Origin: Flavobacterium sp. I-STPP5a
GTDB taxonomy: Bacteria; Bacteroidota; Bacteroidia; Flavobacteriales; Flavobacteriaceae
Reading direction: 5' to 3'
NCBI RefSeq assembly: GCF_009764685.1
Contig: NZ_VHLM01000055.1
Location: forward strand, 62,001-126,000
DNA: 64,000 nucleotides
Shown: positions 1-7,566 of the stretch, in pieces
Layout of the letters: each line of letters starts with the position of its first letter
How positions within the stretch are numbered: the first letter of the stretch is position 1
Notes under the pieces: generated by a model
Told to the model about the DNA's origin: nothing
Databases searched by the model: none
What the model saw: only the letters and a program-made list of their open reading frames with translations
Translations under genes and position numbers: made by a program

Positions 1-991
1 ACTCAATGGTTTGTGGATGCGTTATTTCGTTTTTTTGCTTGTTGTTTAGATACAAAATAGGATGAAAAGCATCTCTAAAATACAATCTGCGTTCTTCAGT
101 AATCGTTGGTAGAATTCCGTTTATTTTATTGGCATATTTGGCTTTTGCAGCAATAACATCGATGTCACTTAAGAAATCTTGATATTCAACCAATAAAGGC
201 AAAAAAGGTCTGATTTGATTGGATAAAAGCTTTAAAATTTGGGTTATTTCCTCTTTTTCTTCGTACTCTAGATTGCTCAATTCTCTGGAATATTGCAAAG
301 TTGCTTCGGGTTCAATATACGCAATACTACCCGTTTTTGAACTGCCCATGATAGAGCCTTTTACTTTACGGCGGTACATGGCCAAAACAGCTAACACTCT
401 TCTATTTTGCACAAAACTCTCTCTAATGTCATCTAGGTAACCCAACGAATTATAGTGCGTTAGTGCTGTTCCAAAACTCTGATTTACTTTTCCGCGCACC
501 GCATTCATACTCCTACGGATATTCAATAAATCTGGAGAGGCATTGTCTTTTATTTCACCGTATTTATCAACCACATCGTCAATCATAGTGATAATGTCTT
601 TGGTCAATTCTACTTGATTTGCTCTGAGATTTAAGTTTGGATAGTAGTCTTCGAATTTTTTTAAAAACTGCAATAAAAAATTCACGGTACTCGAAAGGTT
701 TGCAATTTTTCTAAAACTACCTACTTCAAGAAAACTATCTTCAATAGCAAGAAATTTGATCTCGTGTGAGATGGCTTCAAAACCATGATTTGGGATGGCA
801 TTGTTATTTTGAAAAGACGAAACATACTCTGAGGTTTGCAATAAAGCTTGCATCAAAGTTTCTTTGTCTTTAAAAGGAGTTATTTCAAGTGCTTTTTCTT
901 TTCCAATATCAGTATTGCAAATAGAAGATATTGTTTCTAGTACAGTTGGAAATTGTAAATCTTGTAATGTTTTTTCGGTAATGGAGATCAT
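1..991 (-). CDS. mutS2: Endonuclease MutS2, N-terminal part (cut by window edge)
   Basis: I translated this from the reverse strand starting at the ATG complementary to 989-991. About 330 residues are visible; the rest lies before base 1. The visible part is the long helical clamp/core region of the MutS2 family, opening MISITEKTLQDLQFPTVLE and containing the family-like stretch GSSKTGSIAYIEPEA near residue 215. MutS2 proteins are roughly 720-790 residues, with a MutS-type ATPase next and a C-terminal Smr nuclease domain; both would be outside the window and are not seen. MutS2 proteins act on recombination intermediates or stalled ribosomes rather than in classical mismatch repair. The family call is fairly sure; the exact role is inferred. 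Confidence 0.85.
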   Translation of the reverse strand, partial: MISITEKTLQDLQFPTVLETISSICNTDIGKEKALEITPFKDKETLMQALLQTSEYVSSFQNNNAIPNHGFEAISHEIKFLAIEDSFLEVGSFRKIANLSSTVNFLLQFLKKFEDYYPNLNLRANQVELTKDIITMIDDVVDKYGEIKDNASPDLLNIRRSMNAVRGKVNQSFGTALTHYNSLGYLDDIRESFVQNRRVLAVLAMYRRKVKGSIMGSSKTGSIAYIEPEATLQYSRELSNLEYEEKEEITQILKLLSNQIRPFLPLLVEYQDFLSDIDVIAAKAKYANKINGILPTITEERRLYFRDAFHPILYLNNKQKNEITHPQTIE

Positions 992-1148
992 TTATGCTAC
1001 AGTCTTTTGAACTACAAAAATAAGCTTATTTTAAGAAAGAAACGAGTAGTTATTCTACATAGATTCAAAGAAATAAAAACAGAAAGAAACTCACATATAT
1101 ATAACGCTTTGTTTTACTAATTTTAGGAAAGTTATTTCTATCTTCTTG

Positions 1149-1156
1149 TATATTTG
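1149..1156 (+). promoter_or_regulatory. Bacteroidota -7 promoter element TATATTTG
   Basis: TATATTTG matches the Bacteroidota -7 consensus TAnnTTTG and lies 34 bases before the ATG at 1191. No good TTG is seen at the usual 17-23-base spacing. An ATG at 1146 overlaps this element, which argues against that earlier start. Confidence 0.55.
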
Positions 1157-1190
1157 TACCAATAAATTTTATAAAAAAGCACTATTTTTA

Positions 1191-1526
1191 ATGGATCCAA
1201 TTACCATCATTCAAGGACAACTAGACGCATACAACAAGCAAGATTTAGAGTTGTTTTTAAGTTTTTTTTCAGACAATATTGAAATATATACTTTTCCAAA
1301 TGAGTTACTTTACACAGGAATCCAAAATATGAGAGACTATTATGAAAATGCTTGGAAACTTAATCCAAATCAAAAAGCTATTGTAAACGAAAGGATGTTT
1401 CTTGACAATACAGTAATAGACAAAGAACTTGTGATTGGGAGAGCAAATGGTATTGACATAAATGTTATAGCAATTTATACAATTAAAGACAATATCATCA
1501 TTAAAGTGTTTTTTATTCGACAATAG
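1191..1526 (+). CDS. SnoaL/NTF2-like small protein
   Basis: This is a 111-residue protein with the pattern of the NTF2/SnoaL fold: an N-terminal helix (PITIIQGQLDAYNKQDLELF), then F-S-D-N-I-E-I-Y, then alternating beta strands ending IKVFFIRQ. Members are often polyketide cyclase-like or steroid-isomerase-like enzymes, or simple binding proteins; nothing here gives the substrate. An in-frame ATG at 1146 would add 15 residues, but it overlaps the -7 element, so I start at 1191. The gene stands alone on the plus strand, 48 bases before ung, and may be co-transcribed with it. The fold call is moderate and the function unknown. Confidence 0.6.
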   Translation: MDPITIIQGQLDAYNKQDLELFLSFFSDNIEIYTFPNELLYTGIQNMRDYYENAWKLNPNQKAIVNERMFLDNTVIDKELVIGRANGIDINVIAIYTIKDNIIIKVFFIRQ

Positions 1527-1574
1527 TCAAGTTTAATACATACATTTTTTAAAAAGTTCCTAAAAGAAATCATT

Positions 1575-2255
1575 ATGCTACCAAATTTAAATATTGCTTG
1601 GCAAACCATTATTGCAAATGAAATAGAAAAAACTTATTTTCAAGACTTAATGAAGGAAGTGGCGGTAGAATATCAAAATCAAATCTGTTTCCCTCCTAAA
1701 GAATTGATTTTTGAGGCTTTTAACCAATGTTCTTTTGATGCTGTAAAAGTGGTAATTATTGGCCAAGATCCTTATCATGGAGTGGGAGAGGCTAATGGTC
1801 TATGTTTTTCGGTAGCTGATGGGGTGCGCATACCGCCATCATTAAGAAATATTTTTAGAGAAATGAGTGACGATTTGGGAACGGTTTTTTTGCCTACATC
1901 AGGTAACTTGCAGTCGTGGGCTCAGCAAGGTGTTTTGTTGCTCAATGCTACTTTAACAGTGAGACAGGATAGTCCTAATAGTCATAAGCATTTAAAATGG
2001 AGTCAGTTTACTGATGCAGTAATTGAGTTCATCAATTCTAAAAAAGAAGGTATTGTATTTGTACTTTGGGGCAGTTTTGCACAAAAAAAAGGAGTGAAAA
2101 TAGATCGGAACAAACACTTAGTTTTAACATCAGGTCATCCATCACCATTGAGTGCAAATCAAGGGAAATGGTTTGGCTATAAACATTTTAGTCAAGTGAA
2201 TGATTATCTAGTAGCGAATAATAAAAAAGCTATTGTTTGGAATACCGATAATTAG
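1575..2255 (+). CDS. ung: Uracil-DNA glycosylase, family 1
   Basis: The 226-residue protein removes uracil from DNA at the start of base excision repair. Both signature motifs are intact: the water-activating motif GQDPYHG at residues 63-69 (catalytic Asp65) and the minor-groove loop HPSPLS at 188-193 with His188. The uracil-contacting Asn is in LLLNATL near 124. Length and motif order match Escherichia coli Ung. The gene is followed by an intergenic palindromic repeat and then by a convergent small gene. A second base-excision glycosylase of another family lies at 17813-18286. Very confident. Confidence 0.97.
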   Translation: MLPNLNIAWQTIIANEIEKTYFQDLMKEVAVEYQNQICFPPKELIFEAFNQCSFDAVKVVIIGQDPYHGVGEANGLCFSVADGVRIPPSLRNIFREMSDDLGTVFLPTSGNLQSWAQQGVLLLNATLTVRQDSPNSHKHLKWSQFTDAVIEFINSKKEGIVFVLWGSFAQKKGVKIDRNKHLVLTSGHPSPLSANQGKWFGYKHFSQVNDYLVANNKKAIVWNTDN

Positions 2256-2291
2256 TCTGAGTCAAGATGTTTAATTTTTTTAGGTTGTTTT

Positions 2292-2396
2292 GCGTGACTG
2301 ATGGCAGTGGAGCTCTTTTTAGGCGGGCTTTTTTGCCCAACTAGAAAAGCGGGAACGTACAGCAGGACCCGAAGCTTTTGCGTAGGGGCACGCCCA
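2292..2396. repeat. Intergenic palindromic repeat, copy A
   Basis: About 105 bases between convergent genes, G/C-rich for this genome. Read on the minus strand it opens GGGCGTGCCCC, then CGGGTCCTGCTGT, and ends CCACTGCCATCAGTCACGC. The same order of blocks occurs at 6788-6897 and, more loosely, at 52145-52235. It contains an internal hairpin (GGCGGGC..GCCC) that may help terminate transcripts from both sides. Confidence 0.6.
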
Positions 2397-2415
2397 AAAA
2401 TTGAATATGCTGAGA

Positions 2416-2790
2416 CTATTTTTTGATAATATCTTCTAGAACAGCCTTGTCGCTGTAATTGATGATTTTTAAAACAACTTCTTGATTTTTGATGGTTTTG
2501 CCTTCAATGGTGTACATTTTTCCTTTTTTTACAATTAGGTTACTGTTGTCAAAATCAACATCACCATATTGCAAAGAGTTTTTTATATCAGCGGTATCGA
2601 TCCATTTTTGCGCCAATATTGTAGATGCTTTATCAGAGTAATAGAAAGGTTTGTTTCTCAAGTCATTTAAGACTCTGGCATTTGGAAAATAGTTACAACG
2701 GGTGTCTTTCCCACTGAAAACAAGGGCTACAAAAAAAAGTCCGATCACTAAACCAACTAAATAATAAGCAAAACGCTGAAAAAATTTCAT
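2416..2790 (-). CDS. Small membrane-anchored protein, possibly DUF4258-type
   Basis: A 124-residue protein with one N-terminal membrane segment (about residues 7-26, rich in V, G, L, F) and a mostly beta C-terminal part ending LEDIIKK. The body contains CNYFPNARVLNDLRNKPF and a repeated VVKKGKMYTIEG-like beta pattern. From memory, similar proteins follow ald in other flavobacteria and are sometimes labelled DUF4258; I cannot confirm that here. It lies 35 bases after ald on the same strand and is probably the last gene of that run, ending next to repeat copy A. The function is unknown. Confidence 0.55.
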   Translation of the reverse strand: MKFFQRFAYYLVGLVIGLFFVALVFSGKDTRCNYFPNARVLNDLRNKPFYYSDKASTILAQKWIDTADIKNSLQYGDVDFDNSNLIVKKGKMYTIEGKTIKNQEVVLKIINYSDKAVLEDIIKK

Positions 2791-2825
2791 AAAATATTTT
2801 TGTGCAAAGGTACTTGAAAAATTTC

Positions 2826-4025
2826 TTAAAAAACTATTAAATTTATATCACTATGAGGCAGGTCAAACCAGTCTGCAATGGCACTATTGGTGTGAATACC
2901 GTGGTACATATAAACTCCATTCTTTAAGCCTTTATCACAACGAATGGCGCGTTCAATACCACCATCTTCGGCAATTTTCATTAAATAGGGTGAAATAATG
3001 TTACTAATGGATAAGGAAGCCGTTTTTGAGTAACGAGAAGGAATGTTAGGTACGCAGTAATGCAACACATTACTCTTTATAAAAGTAGGTTTTTCATGTG
3101 AGGTTACTTCTGAAGTTTCAAAACAACCTCCTGTATCAATACTAACATCAACAATTACGGCACCATTTTTCATGTGCTCTACCATTGTTTCTGAAACTAC
3201 CACGGGACATCTGTCTTTTCCTTTCATGGCACCAATGGCTACATCACAACGTCTTAACGCTTTTAAAAGTGCTTTTGGTTGAATGGTTGATGTAAAAATG
3301 CGTTGGTTTAAATTGTTTTGTAATCTTCGCAATTTAGTAATAGAATTGTCAAAAACTTTGACACTAGCTCCAAGACCTATAGCTGTTTTTGCAGCAAATT
3401 CGCCCACAGTTCCAGCTCCTAAAATTACAACATCAGTAGGAGGAACTCCTGTAATATTACCAAATAACAAGCCTTTTCCAAGGTCATTGGTAATCATTAA
3501 TTCAGCAGCAATAAGAATAGAGGCCGTACCGGCTATTTCACTTAATGATTTTACTGCAGGATAGGTTCCATCCTCATCTTTAATATATTCAAAAGCTAAT
3601 GCAATGATTTTCTTTTTGGATAAAGCTTCAAAGTAAGCTTTTGTTCTCGTTTTTAATTGAATGGCCGAAATTATGATCGTTTGAGGATTCATCATTTCAA
3701 TTTCACTAAGTGTGGCAGGTTCCACTTTTAAAATCATGGGACATCCAAAAACTTTTTTGGTATCACTTGTTATTTCGGCACCAGCATTGCTGTATTCTTT
3801 GTCCGTGTAACTTGAACTAAGTCCAGCTCCAGCTTCAATCATCACACGATGTCCTTGAAAAGTCAATGAGTTTACGGCATCGGGTGTAAGGCAAATACGT
3901 CGTTCTTGAAAACTAGTTTCTTTTGGAATACCAATAAAAAGTTCACTTTTATGTCTAGCAATCTCTAGCTTTTCTTCTTGAGGTAAAAGCTGCTGTTTGG
4001 TGAATGGCGTAGTAGTAATTGACAT
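2826..4025 (-). CDS. ald: Alanine dehydrogenase / PNT-family oxidoreductase
   Basis: This 399-residue protein belongs to the alanine dehydrogenase/transhydrogenase-alpha family, which interconverts L-alanine and pyruvate with NAD. It has the N-terminal GIPKE (32-36), substrate-site ERRICLTPDA (41-50), Lys100 in ILKVEP, Rossmann loop ILGAGTVGEFA (201-211) and the late motif VIVDVSIDTGG. A roughly 30-residue N-terminal extension precedes the core. Classical alanine dehydrogenases carry a catalytic His in a YLHLA motif; the equivalent stretch here reads SAIQLK, so Gln replaces it. That makes the substrate less certain than the name implies. It sits in the run porX-tsaE-GNAT-ald. Confidence 0.85.
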   Translation of the reverse strand: MSITTTPFTKQQLLPQEEKLEIARHKSELFIGIPKETSFQERRICLTPDAVNSLTFQGHRVMIEAGAGLSSSYTDKEYSNAGAEITSDTKKVFGCPMILKVEPATLSEIEMMNPQTIIISAIQLKTRTKAYFEALSKKKIIALAFEYIKDEDGTYPAVKSLSEIAGTASILIAAELMITNDLGKGLLFGNITGVPPTDVVILGAGTVGEFAAKTAIGLGASVKVFDNSITKLRRLQNNLNQRIFTSTIQPKALLKALRRCDVAIGAMKGKDRCPVVVSETMVEHMKNGAVIVDVSIDTGGCFETSEVTSHEKPTFIKSNVLHYCVPNIPSRYSKTASLSISNIISPYLMKIAEDGGIERAIRCDKGLKNGVYMYHGIHTNSAIADWFDLPHSDINLIVF

Positions 4026-4106
4026 TTTTTTATGATGAATTAAGCGTCCAATTTACGTAAATTTTGCTAATTAAAGCACTACATTTTAGTAAATTAAAAC
4101 TCAAAT

Positions 4107-4580
4107 TTAAGCTATTATTTTTTCCATTTTGATATCGGCTCTTTCGTAAATTCCTGATTCGAGTGGAATTTCATTAAAGCCAAACTTTTCATACAAGTGA
4201 ATTGCTGATTTCAATTTTCTGTTGGAGTATAAAATGATTCTTTCTATTCCTTTTTCTTTTGCAATAGCAAAACAGTGTAGAATCATTTTTTTTCCTACTC
4301 CCAGCCCTTGAAATCCATCTGTTACCGCCATTTTACTCAACTCAAAACAGCTGTGGTCTATTTTGATTAAAGAAACGGTTCCAATTATTGCATCGTTGTA
4401 TTTGGCATAAAAAATCATTCCGCCTTTGTCAATAATCTCTTTTTTAGGGTCCGAAAGTACAATTTCATCTTTAGGCTCTACCTTGAAATATTTCTGCAAC
4501 CACTCTAAATTTAAAGTCTTTATTGGCGCTGCCAAGTCATCAGAAAAAGGAATTATGGAAACCAAGTTTTCTTGTAGCAT
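4107..4580 (-). CDS. GNAT-family N-acetyltransferase
   Basis: A 157-residue single-domain acetyltransferase. The acetyl-CoA loop is visible as GFQGLGVGKKMI near residues 90-101, followed by IERIILYSNRKLKSAIHLYEKFGF, the standard GNAT C-terminal strand-helix-strand. The substrate is not predictable; the family acetylates small molecules or protein N-termini. It begins 6 bases after the tsaE stop codon on the same strand, so the two are probably co-transcribed. It is not RimI by sequence, although a tsaE-acetyltransferase pairing is common in bacteria. Confidence 0.85.
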   Translation of the reverse strand: MLQENLVSIIPFSDDLAAPIKTLNLEWLQKYFKVEPKDEIVLSDPKKEIIDKGGMIFYAKYNDAIIGTVSLIKIDHSCFELSKMAVTDGFQGLGVGKKMILHCFAIAKEKGIERIILYSNRKLKSAIHLYEKFGFNEIPLESGIYERADIKMEKIIA

Positions 4581-4586
4581 ACTTTT

Positions 4587-4994
4587 TTATGTCAAAGTTA
4601 ATTTTCTAGTTCCATCTGCTAATGCAACGATATGGATCACAGAGTGTGTTTCAGGAATTAAGTTTTCAATCTTTTCAGCCCATTCTATAAAACACCAATG
4701 CCCAGAGTACAAGTATTCATCAACACCCATATCAAGAGCTTCCTCTTCTTTGTTTACTCTATAAAAATCAAAATGATAAACCAATTGATTTTGAGATGCT
4801 TCGTATTCATTAACTAAAGAAAAAGTTGGACTGCTTGTTGCGCCTTGTACGCCTAATGATGTACAAAGTTGCTTGATTAAAGTAGTTTTTCCAACACCCA
4901 TTTCACCGTGAAAAAGTATGACTTTATTCGGGTTCTGGGCAATAATTTGTTGTGCTACTTCTTCTAGCTGATCTATAGAAAAAATGATATCCAT
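4587..4994 (-). CDS. tsaE: tRNA threonylcarbamoyladenosine biosynthesis ATPase TsaE
   Basis: TsaE is the ATPase that works with TsaB and TsaD to make the t6A modification at position 37 of ANN-decoding tRNAs. The 135-residue protein carries the Walker A motif GEMGVGKTT (about 30-38) and the family stretch ATSSPTFSLVNEY, then HFDFYR and FIEWAEKI. I chose the start MDIIFSID at 4994; an in-frame ATG at 5021 would add nine residues unlike the family. It is flanked by porX upstream and a GNAT gene downstream on the same strand. Confident. Confidence 0.93.
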   Translation of the reverse strand: MDIIFSIDQLEEVAQQIIAQNPNKVILFHGEMGVGKTTLIKQLCTSLGVQGATSSPTFSLVNEYEASQNQLVYHFDFYRVNKEEEALDMGVDEYLYSGHWCFIEWAEKIENLIPETHSVIHIVALADGTRKLTLT

Positions 4995-5066
4995 TCTGAT
5001 AAAATTATTTAAAGTTGACAATTTAAGTTTTTGGTCTTAGACTGAAAACTGAGACTGATTGCTTTT

Positions 5067-6647
5067 TTACTTCGGATTAAAAACTAAAAACGGAATAATC
5101 ATTTCTTCCAGAGAAATTCCTCCGTGTTGATACGTGTTTTTGTAATAACTTACATAGTGGTTGTAATTGTTGACATAGGCCAAAAACAAATCACTTTTTG
5201 CAAAAATAAACGAACTACTCATATTAATTGCAGGTAAGCCAATATTTTTTGGATCTTTTACTGCATATACATCTTTGTATTCGTACGTAAGACTTCTACC
5301 TGTTTTGTATCTCAGATTCAAACTCGTATTTTTATCTCCCACAACTTTTGATGGGTTTTTTACATTTATAGTACCATGGTCTGTAGTGATAATTAATTTG
5401 AAGCCCATTTTTTGTGCCTGCTGAATAATTTCTAGCAAAGGCGAATTTTTAAACCAACTTAATGTCAAAGAGCGATAGGCTTTATCATCAGATGCTAATT
5501 CTTTCACCACGTCCATTTCTGTTTTGGCATGCGATAGCATATCGACAAAATTATAAACAATGGTGACTAAATCATTATCTTTTAAAGCCTTGAAACTTTC
5601 AGATAATTTTTTACCACCAGCAAGACTCGTAATTTTAAAATAATCTTCTTTAATATTAAGTCCTAATCGCTTGATTTGTGCGGTCAAAAATTCAGCTTCA
5701 AACAAGTTTTTACCGCCTTCTTCAGGATCATTTTTCCAATATTGTGGAAACTGTTTTTCCATATCTAAGGGCGTTAAACCCGAGAAGATTGCGTTCCTTG
5801 CATACTGCGTGGCAGTTGGTAAAATAGAGTAGTAGGGAACCTCTTTTTCTAATTTATAATAATTGCCTACCACCGTTTCAAAGGTTTTCCATTGGTCGTA
5901 GCGCAAGTTGTCAATCACAATAAATAAAATAGGCTTGTCTTTTTTCTTAAGTTCCGGCAACACTAGCTCTTTAAATAAGGTATGCGATTGTATTGGTCGA
6001 TCGGCATCGGTAACGCTGGCGACTTTTTTAGGCATCGGTGCAAACCAATCTTCATAATTTCGTTCGATATACTTACCAAATTGCGAGTTGGCTTCTACTT
6101 TTTGAGATTCTAAAATTTGAATCATCCCTTGATCATCAATGTTTTCTAACTCAAGCTCCCAAAAAATCAATTTTTTATACAATTCTATCCAATCTTCAAA
6201 TGAATTCACCATCCCCATTTCCATCGCTATTTTGCGAAACTCTTTTTGATAATCGAGTGTTGTTTTTTGAGAAATCAATCGCGAATGATCTAAGTTTTTC
6301 TTCAAACTCAGTAAAATTTGGTTCGGATTTACGGGTTTGATCAAATAATCTGCAATTTTAGACCCAATCGCCTCCTCCATGATATACTCTTCCTCACTTT
6401 TTGTAATCATGATCATAGGAATTGCTGATTTCTTTTCTTTCATTTCTGAAAGTGTTTCCAATCCGCTCATTCCAGGCATATTTTCATCCAAAAAAACGAT
6501 GTCAAAATTGTTTTCTTCAAATATAGCAATCGCATCTAAGCCATTGTTACAGGTGGTAACCTCGTAGTTTTTCTTTTCTAGAAATAATATATGTGGTTTC
6601 AAAAGGTCAATTTCATCATCAACCCAAAGTATTTTTATCGCGTCCAT
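5067..6647 (-). CDS. porX: PorX: response regulator with PglZ domain (type IX secretion/gliding)
   Basis: A 526-residue two-domain protein. Residues 1-120 are a receiver domain (ILWVDDE; phosphorylation Asp in FLDENMPGMSGLETL; K in LIKPVNP). After a helical linker comes a PglZ/alkaline-phosphatase-fold domain with the metal ligands of that fold: FIVIDNLRYDQW, the active Thr in LPTATQYAR, TTDHGTINV, and a late His in YQHGGISLEE. PorX regulates and is needed for type IX secretion in Porphyromonas and flavobacteria; the PglZ domain is reported to be a zinc phosphodiesterase. I start at MDAIKILWVDDE rather than the ATG 12 codons upstream. It heads the leftward run with tsaE and ald. Confidence 0.93.
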   Translation of the reverse strand: MDAIKILWVDDEIDLLKPHILFLEKKNYEVTTCNNGLDAIAIFEENNFDIVFLDENMPGMSGLETLSEMKEKKSAIPMIMITKSEEEYIMEEAIGSKIADYLIKPVNPNQILLSLKKNLDHSRLISQKTTLDYQKEFRKIAMEMGMVNSFEDWIELYKKLIFWELELENIDDQGMIQILESQKVEANSQFGKYIERNYEDWFAPMPKKVASVTDADRPIQSHTLFKELVLPELKKKDKPILFIVIDNLRYDQWKTFETVVGNYYKLEKEVPYYSILPTATQYARNAIFSGLTPLDMEKQFPQYWKNDPEEGGKNLFEAEFLTAQIKRLGLNIKEDYFKITSLAGGKKLSESFKALKDNDLVTIVYNFVDMLSHAKTEMDVVKELASDDKAYRSLTLSWFKNSPLLEIIQQAQKMGFKLIITTDHGTINVKNPSKVVGDKNTSLNLRYKTGRSLTYEYKDVYAVKDPKNIGLPAINMSSSFIFAKSDLFLAYVNNYNHYVSYYKNTYQHGGISLEEMIIPFLVFNPK

Positions 6648-7132
6648 AACTGTGTCAAATTTTGTTGAATAATAGGTAATCAAAGTGCCAAATTACATCA
6701 TTTTGCCACTCCAATCTACTAATATTTTGATAAAATTTTAAGACATCTACTGGTAAACTAATCCATTCATTTTTTTTTCATTTTCTCATTGGGCGTGCCC
6801 CCAAGTTCCGTAAACTCCACTTGGGTCAGGCTGTGCGCTGTATCTTTGCTTTTTTAAAGAAAAAAAGCAAAGGATGCCGCTTCCATCCTTCACGCTTATT
6901 AAACTACAATATGACATATTTTAATTAAAATTGTTTAAATACAATATGTAGACACCTTTTTTAGTTAATTATATTGTAAAAATAAAGATTTTTAGCCTAA
7001 AATTTAATAAAAAATTAGGACTACAAGCACGTTAATAATACACTTTGTTTAGTAAATTGTAAGAACAAATAATATTATTTTCAAAAACATTAAATATCAC
7101 CCTAACTAATTGTTAATTAAAACAGTACTATC
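6648..7132. other. 485-base intergenic region between divergent genes
   Basis: This lies between porX (leftward) and the 93-residue gene (rightward). It contains the second copy of the palindromic repeat (6788-6897). The remainder, 6900-7130, is very A/T-rich with no open frame I would defend. No clear TAnnTTTG element was found for the 93-residue gene. Confidence 0.6.
6788..6897. repeat. Intergenic palindromic repeat, copy B
   Basis: About 110 bases opening TTGGGCGTGCCCCC, then GGGTCAGGCTGTGCGCTG, a central hairpin CTTTGCTTTTTT/AAAAAAGCAAAG (6844-6873), and closing GATGCCGCTTCCATCC-TTCACGCTT. The block order matches the reverse complement of 2292-2396 and the element at 52145-52235. Similar elements are, from memory, scattered through flavobacterial intergenic regions. 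Confidence 0.65.
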
Positions 7133-7414
7133 ATGACCGAAGATTTTATAACTATCGACAAAGAAGCCATTGCTGCACTTAAATTCCCTAATACCGATGT
7201 TTTAGAAGATAATGACCAAATAAAAATGAGAATTAGCGAAGTCAACAGAGCGTTATCATTAGGAAACCTGGAACATTCCAAGATCAAAATATTTTTTGAA
7301 GATTTTGAGTCAAAAAAAGTAGTTGATACCACTGTTTGGGCTGTAACGGATAAAAATATTATTTTGAAACAAGGTGTTATGATCCCAATTCACAGAATTC
7401 ATAAATTATTTTAA
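7133..7414 (+). CDS. Conserved-looking 93-residue protein, unknown function
   Basis: A small, soluble, mixed alpha/beta protein with no signal peptide or membrane segment. It opens MTEDFITIDKEAIAALKFPN and ends with a beta-rich section (VVDTTVWAVTDKNIILKQG, then IPIHRIHKLF). I do not recognise a domain. Codon use and amino-acid composition look like a real flavobacterial gene, and it has a separate leader region with a stop-rich upstream. It is 152 bases before a RecD-like helicase on the same strand, but that gene has its own promoter, so there is little reason to link them. Confidence 0.7.
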   Translation: MTEDFITIDKEAIAALKFPNTDVLEDNDQIKMRISEVNRALSLGNLEHSKIKIFFEDFESKKVVDTTVWAVTDKNIILKQGVMIPIHRIHKLF

Positions 7415-7505
7415 AACCAAGAAGCTATGCGAAACAAAATTTTTAAAATCTAAAAAAAGATGCTATCAATTTTGTTTCGCGTTTCAATCAATTTGTAAAA
7501 AGTTG

Positions 7506-7539
7506 TTGTAGCGTAAATGATAGTTAATACGTATCTTTG
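7506..7539 (+). promoter_or_regulatory. Promoter TTG-N23-TATCTTTG of the helicase gene
   Basis: A -33 TTG at 7506-7508 and -7 TATCTTTG at 7532-7539 match the Flavobacterium promoter pattern, though the spacing is at the long end. The -7 box covers the alternative TTG start at 7537, supporting the ATG at 7567 as the true start. Confidence 0.55.
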
Positions 7540-7566
7540 ATACTCATTTATGCCAACAAAATTCTT

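Noticed and set aside
219-440. Plus-strand open frame of 73 codons
   Set aside because: It lies inside the mutS2 gene read on the other strand and has no family features.
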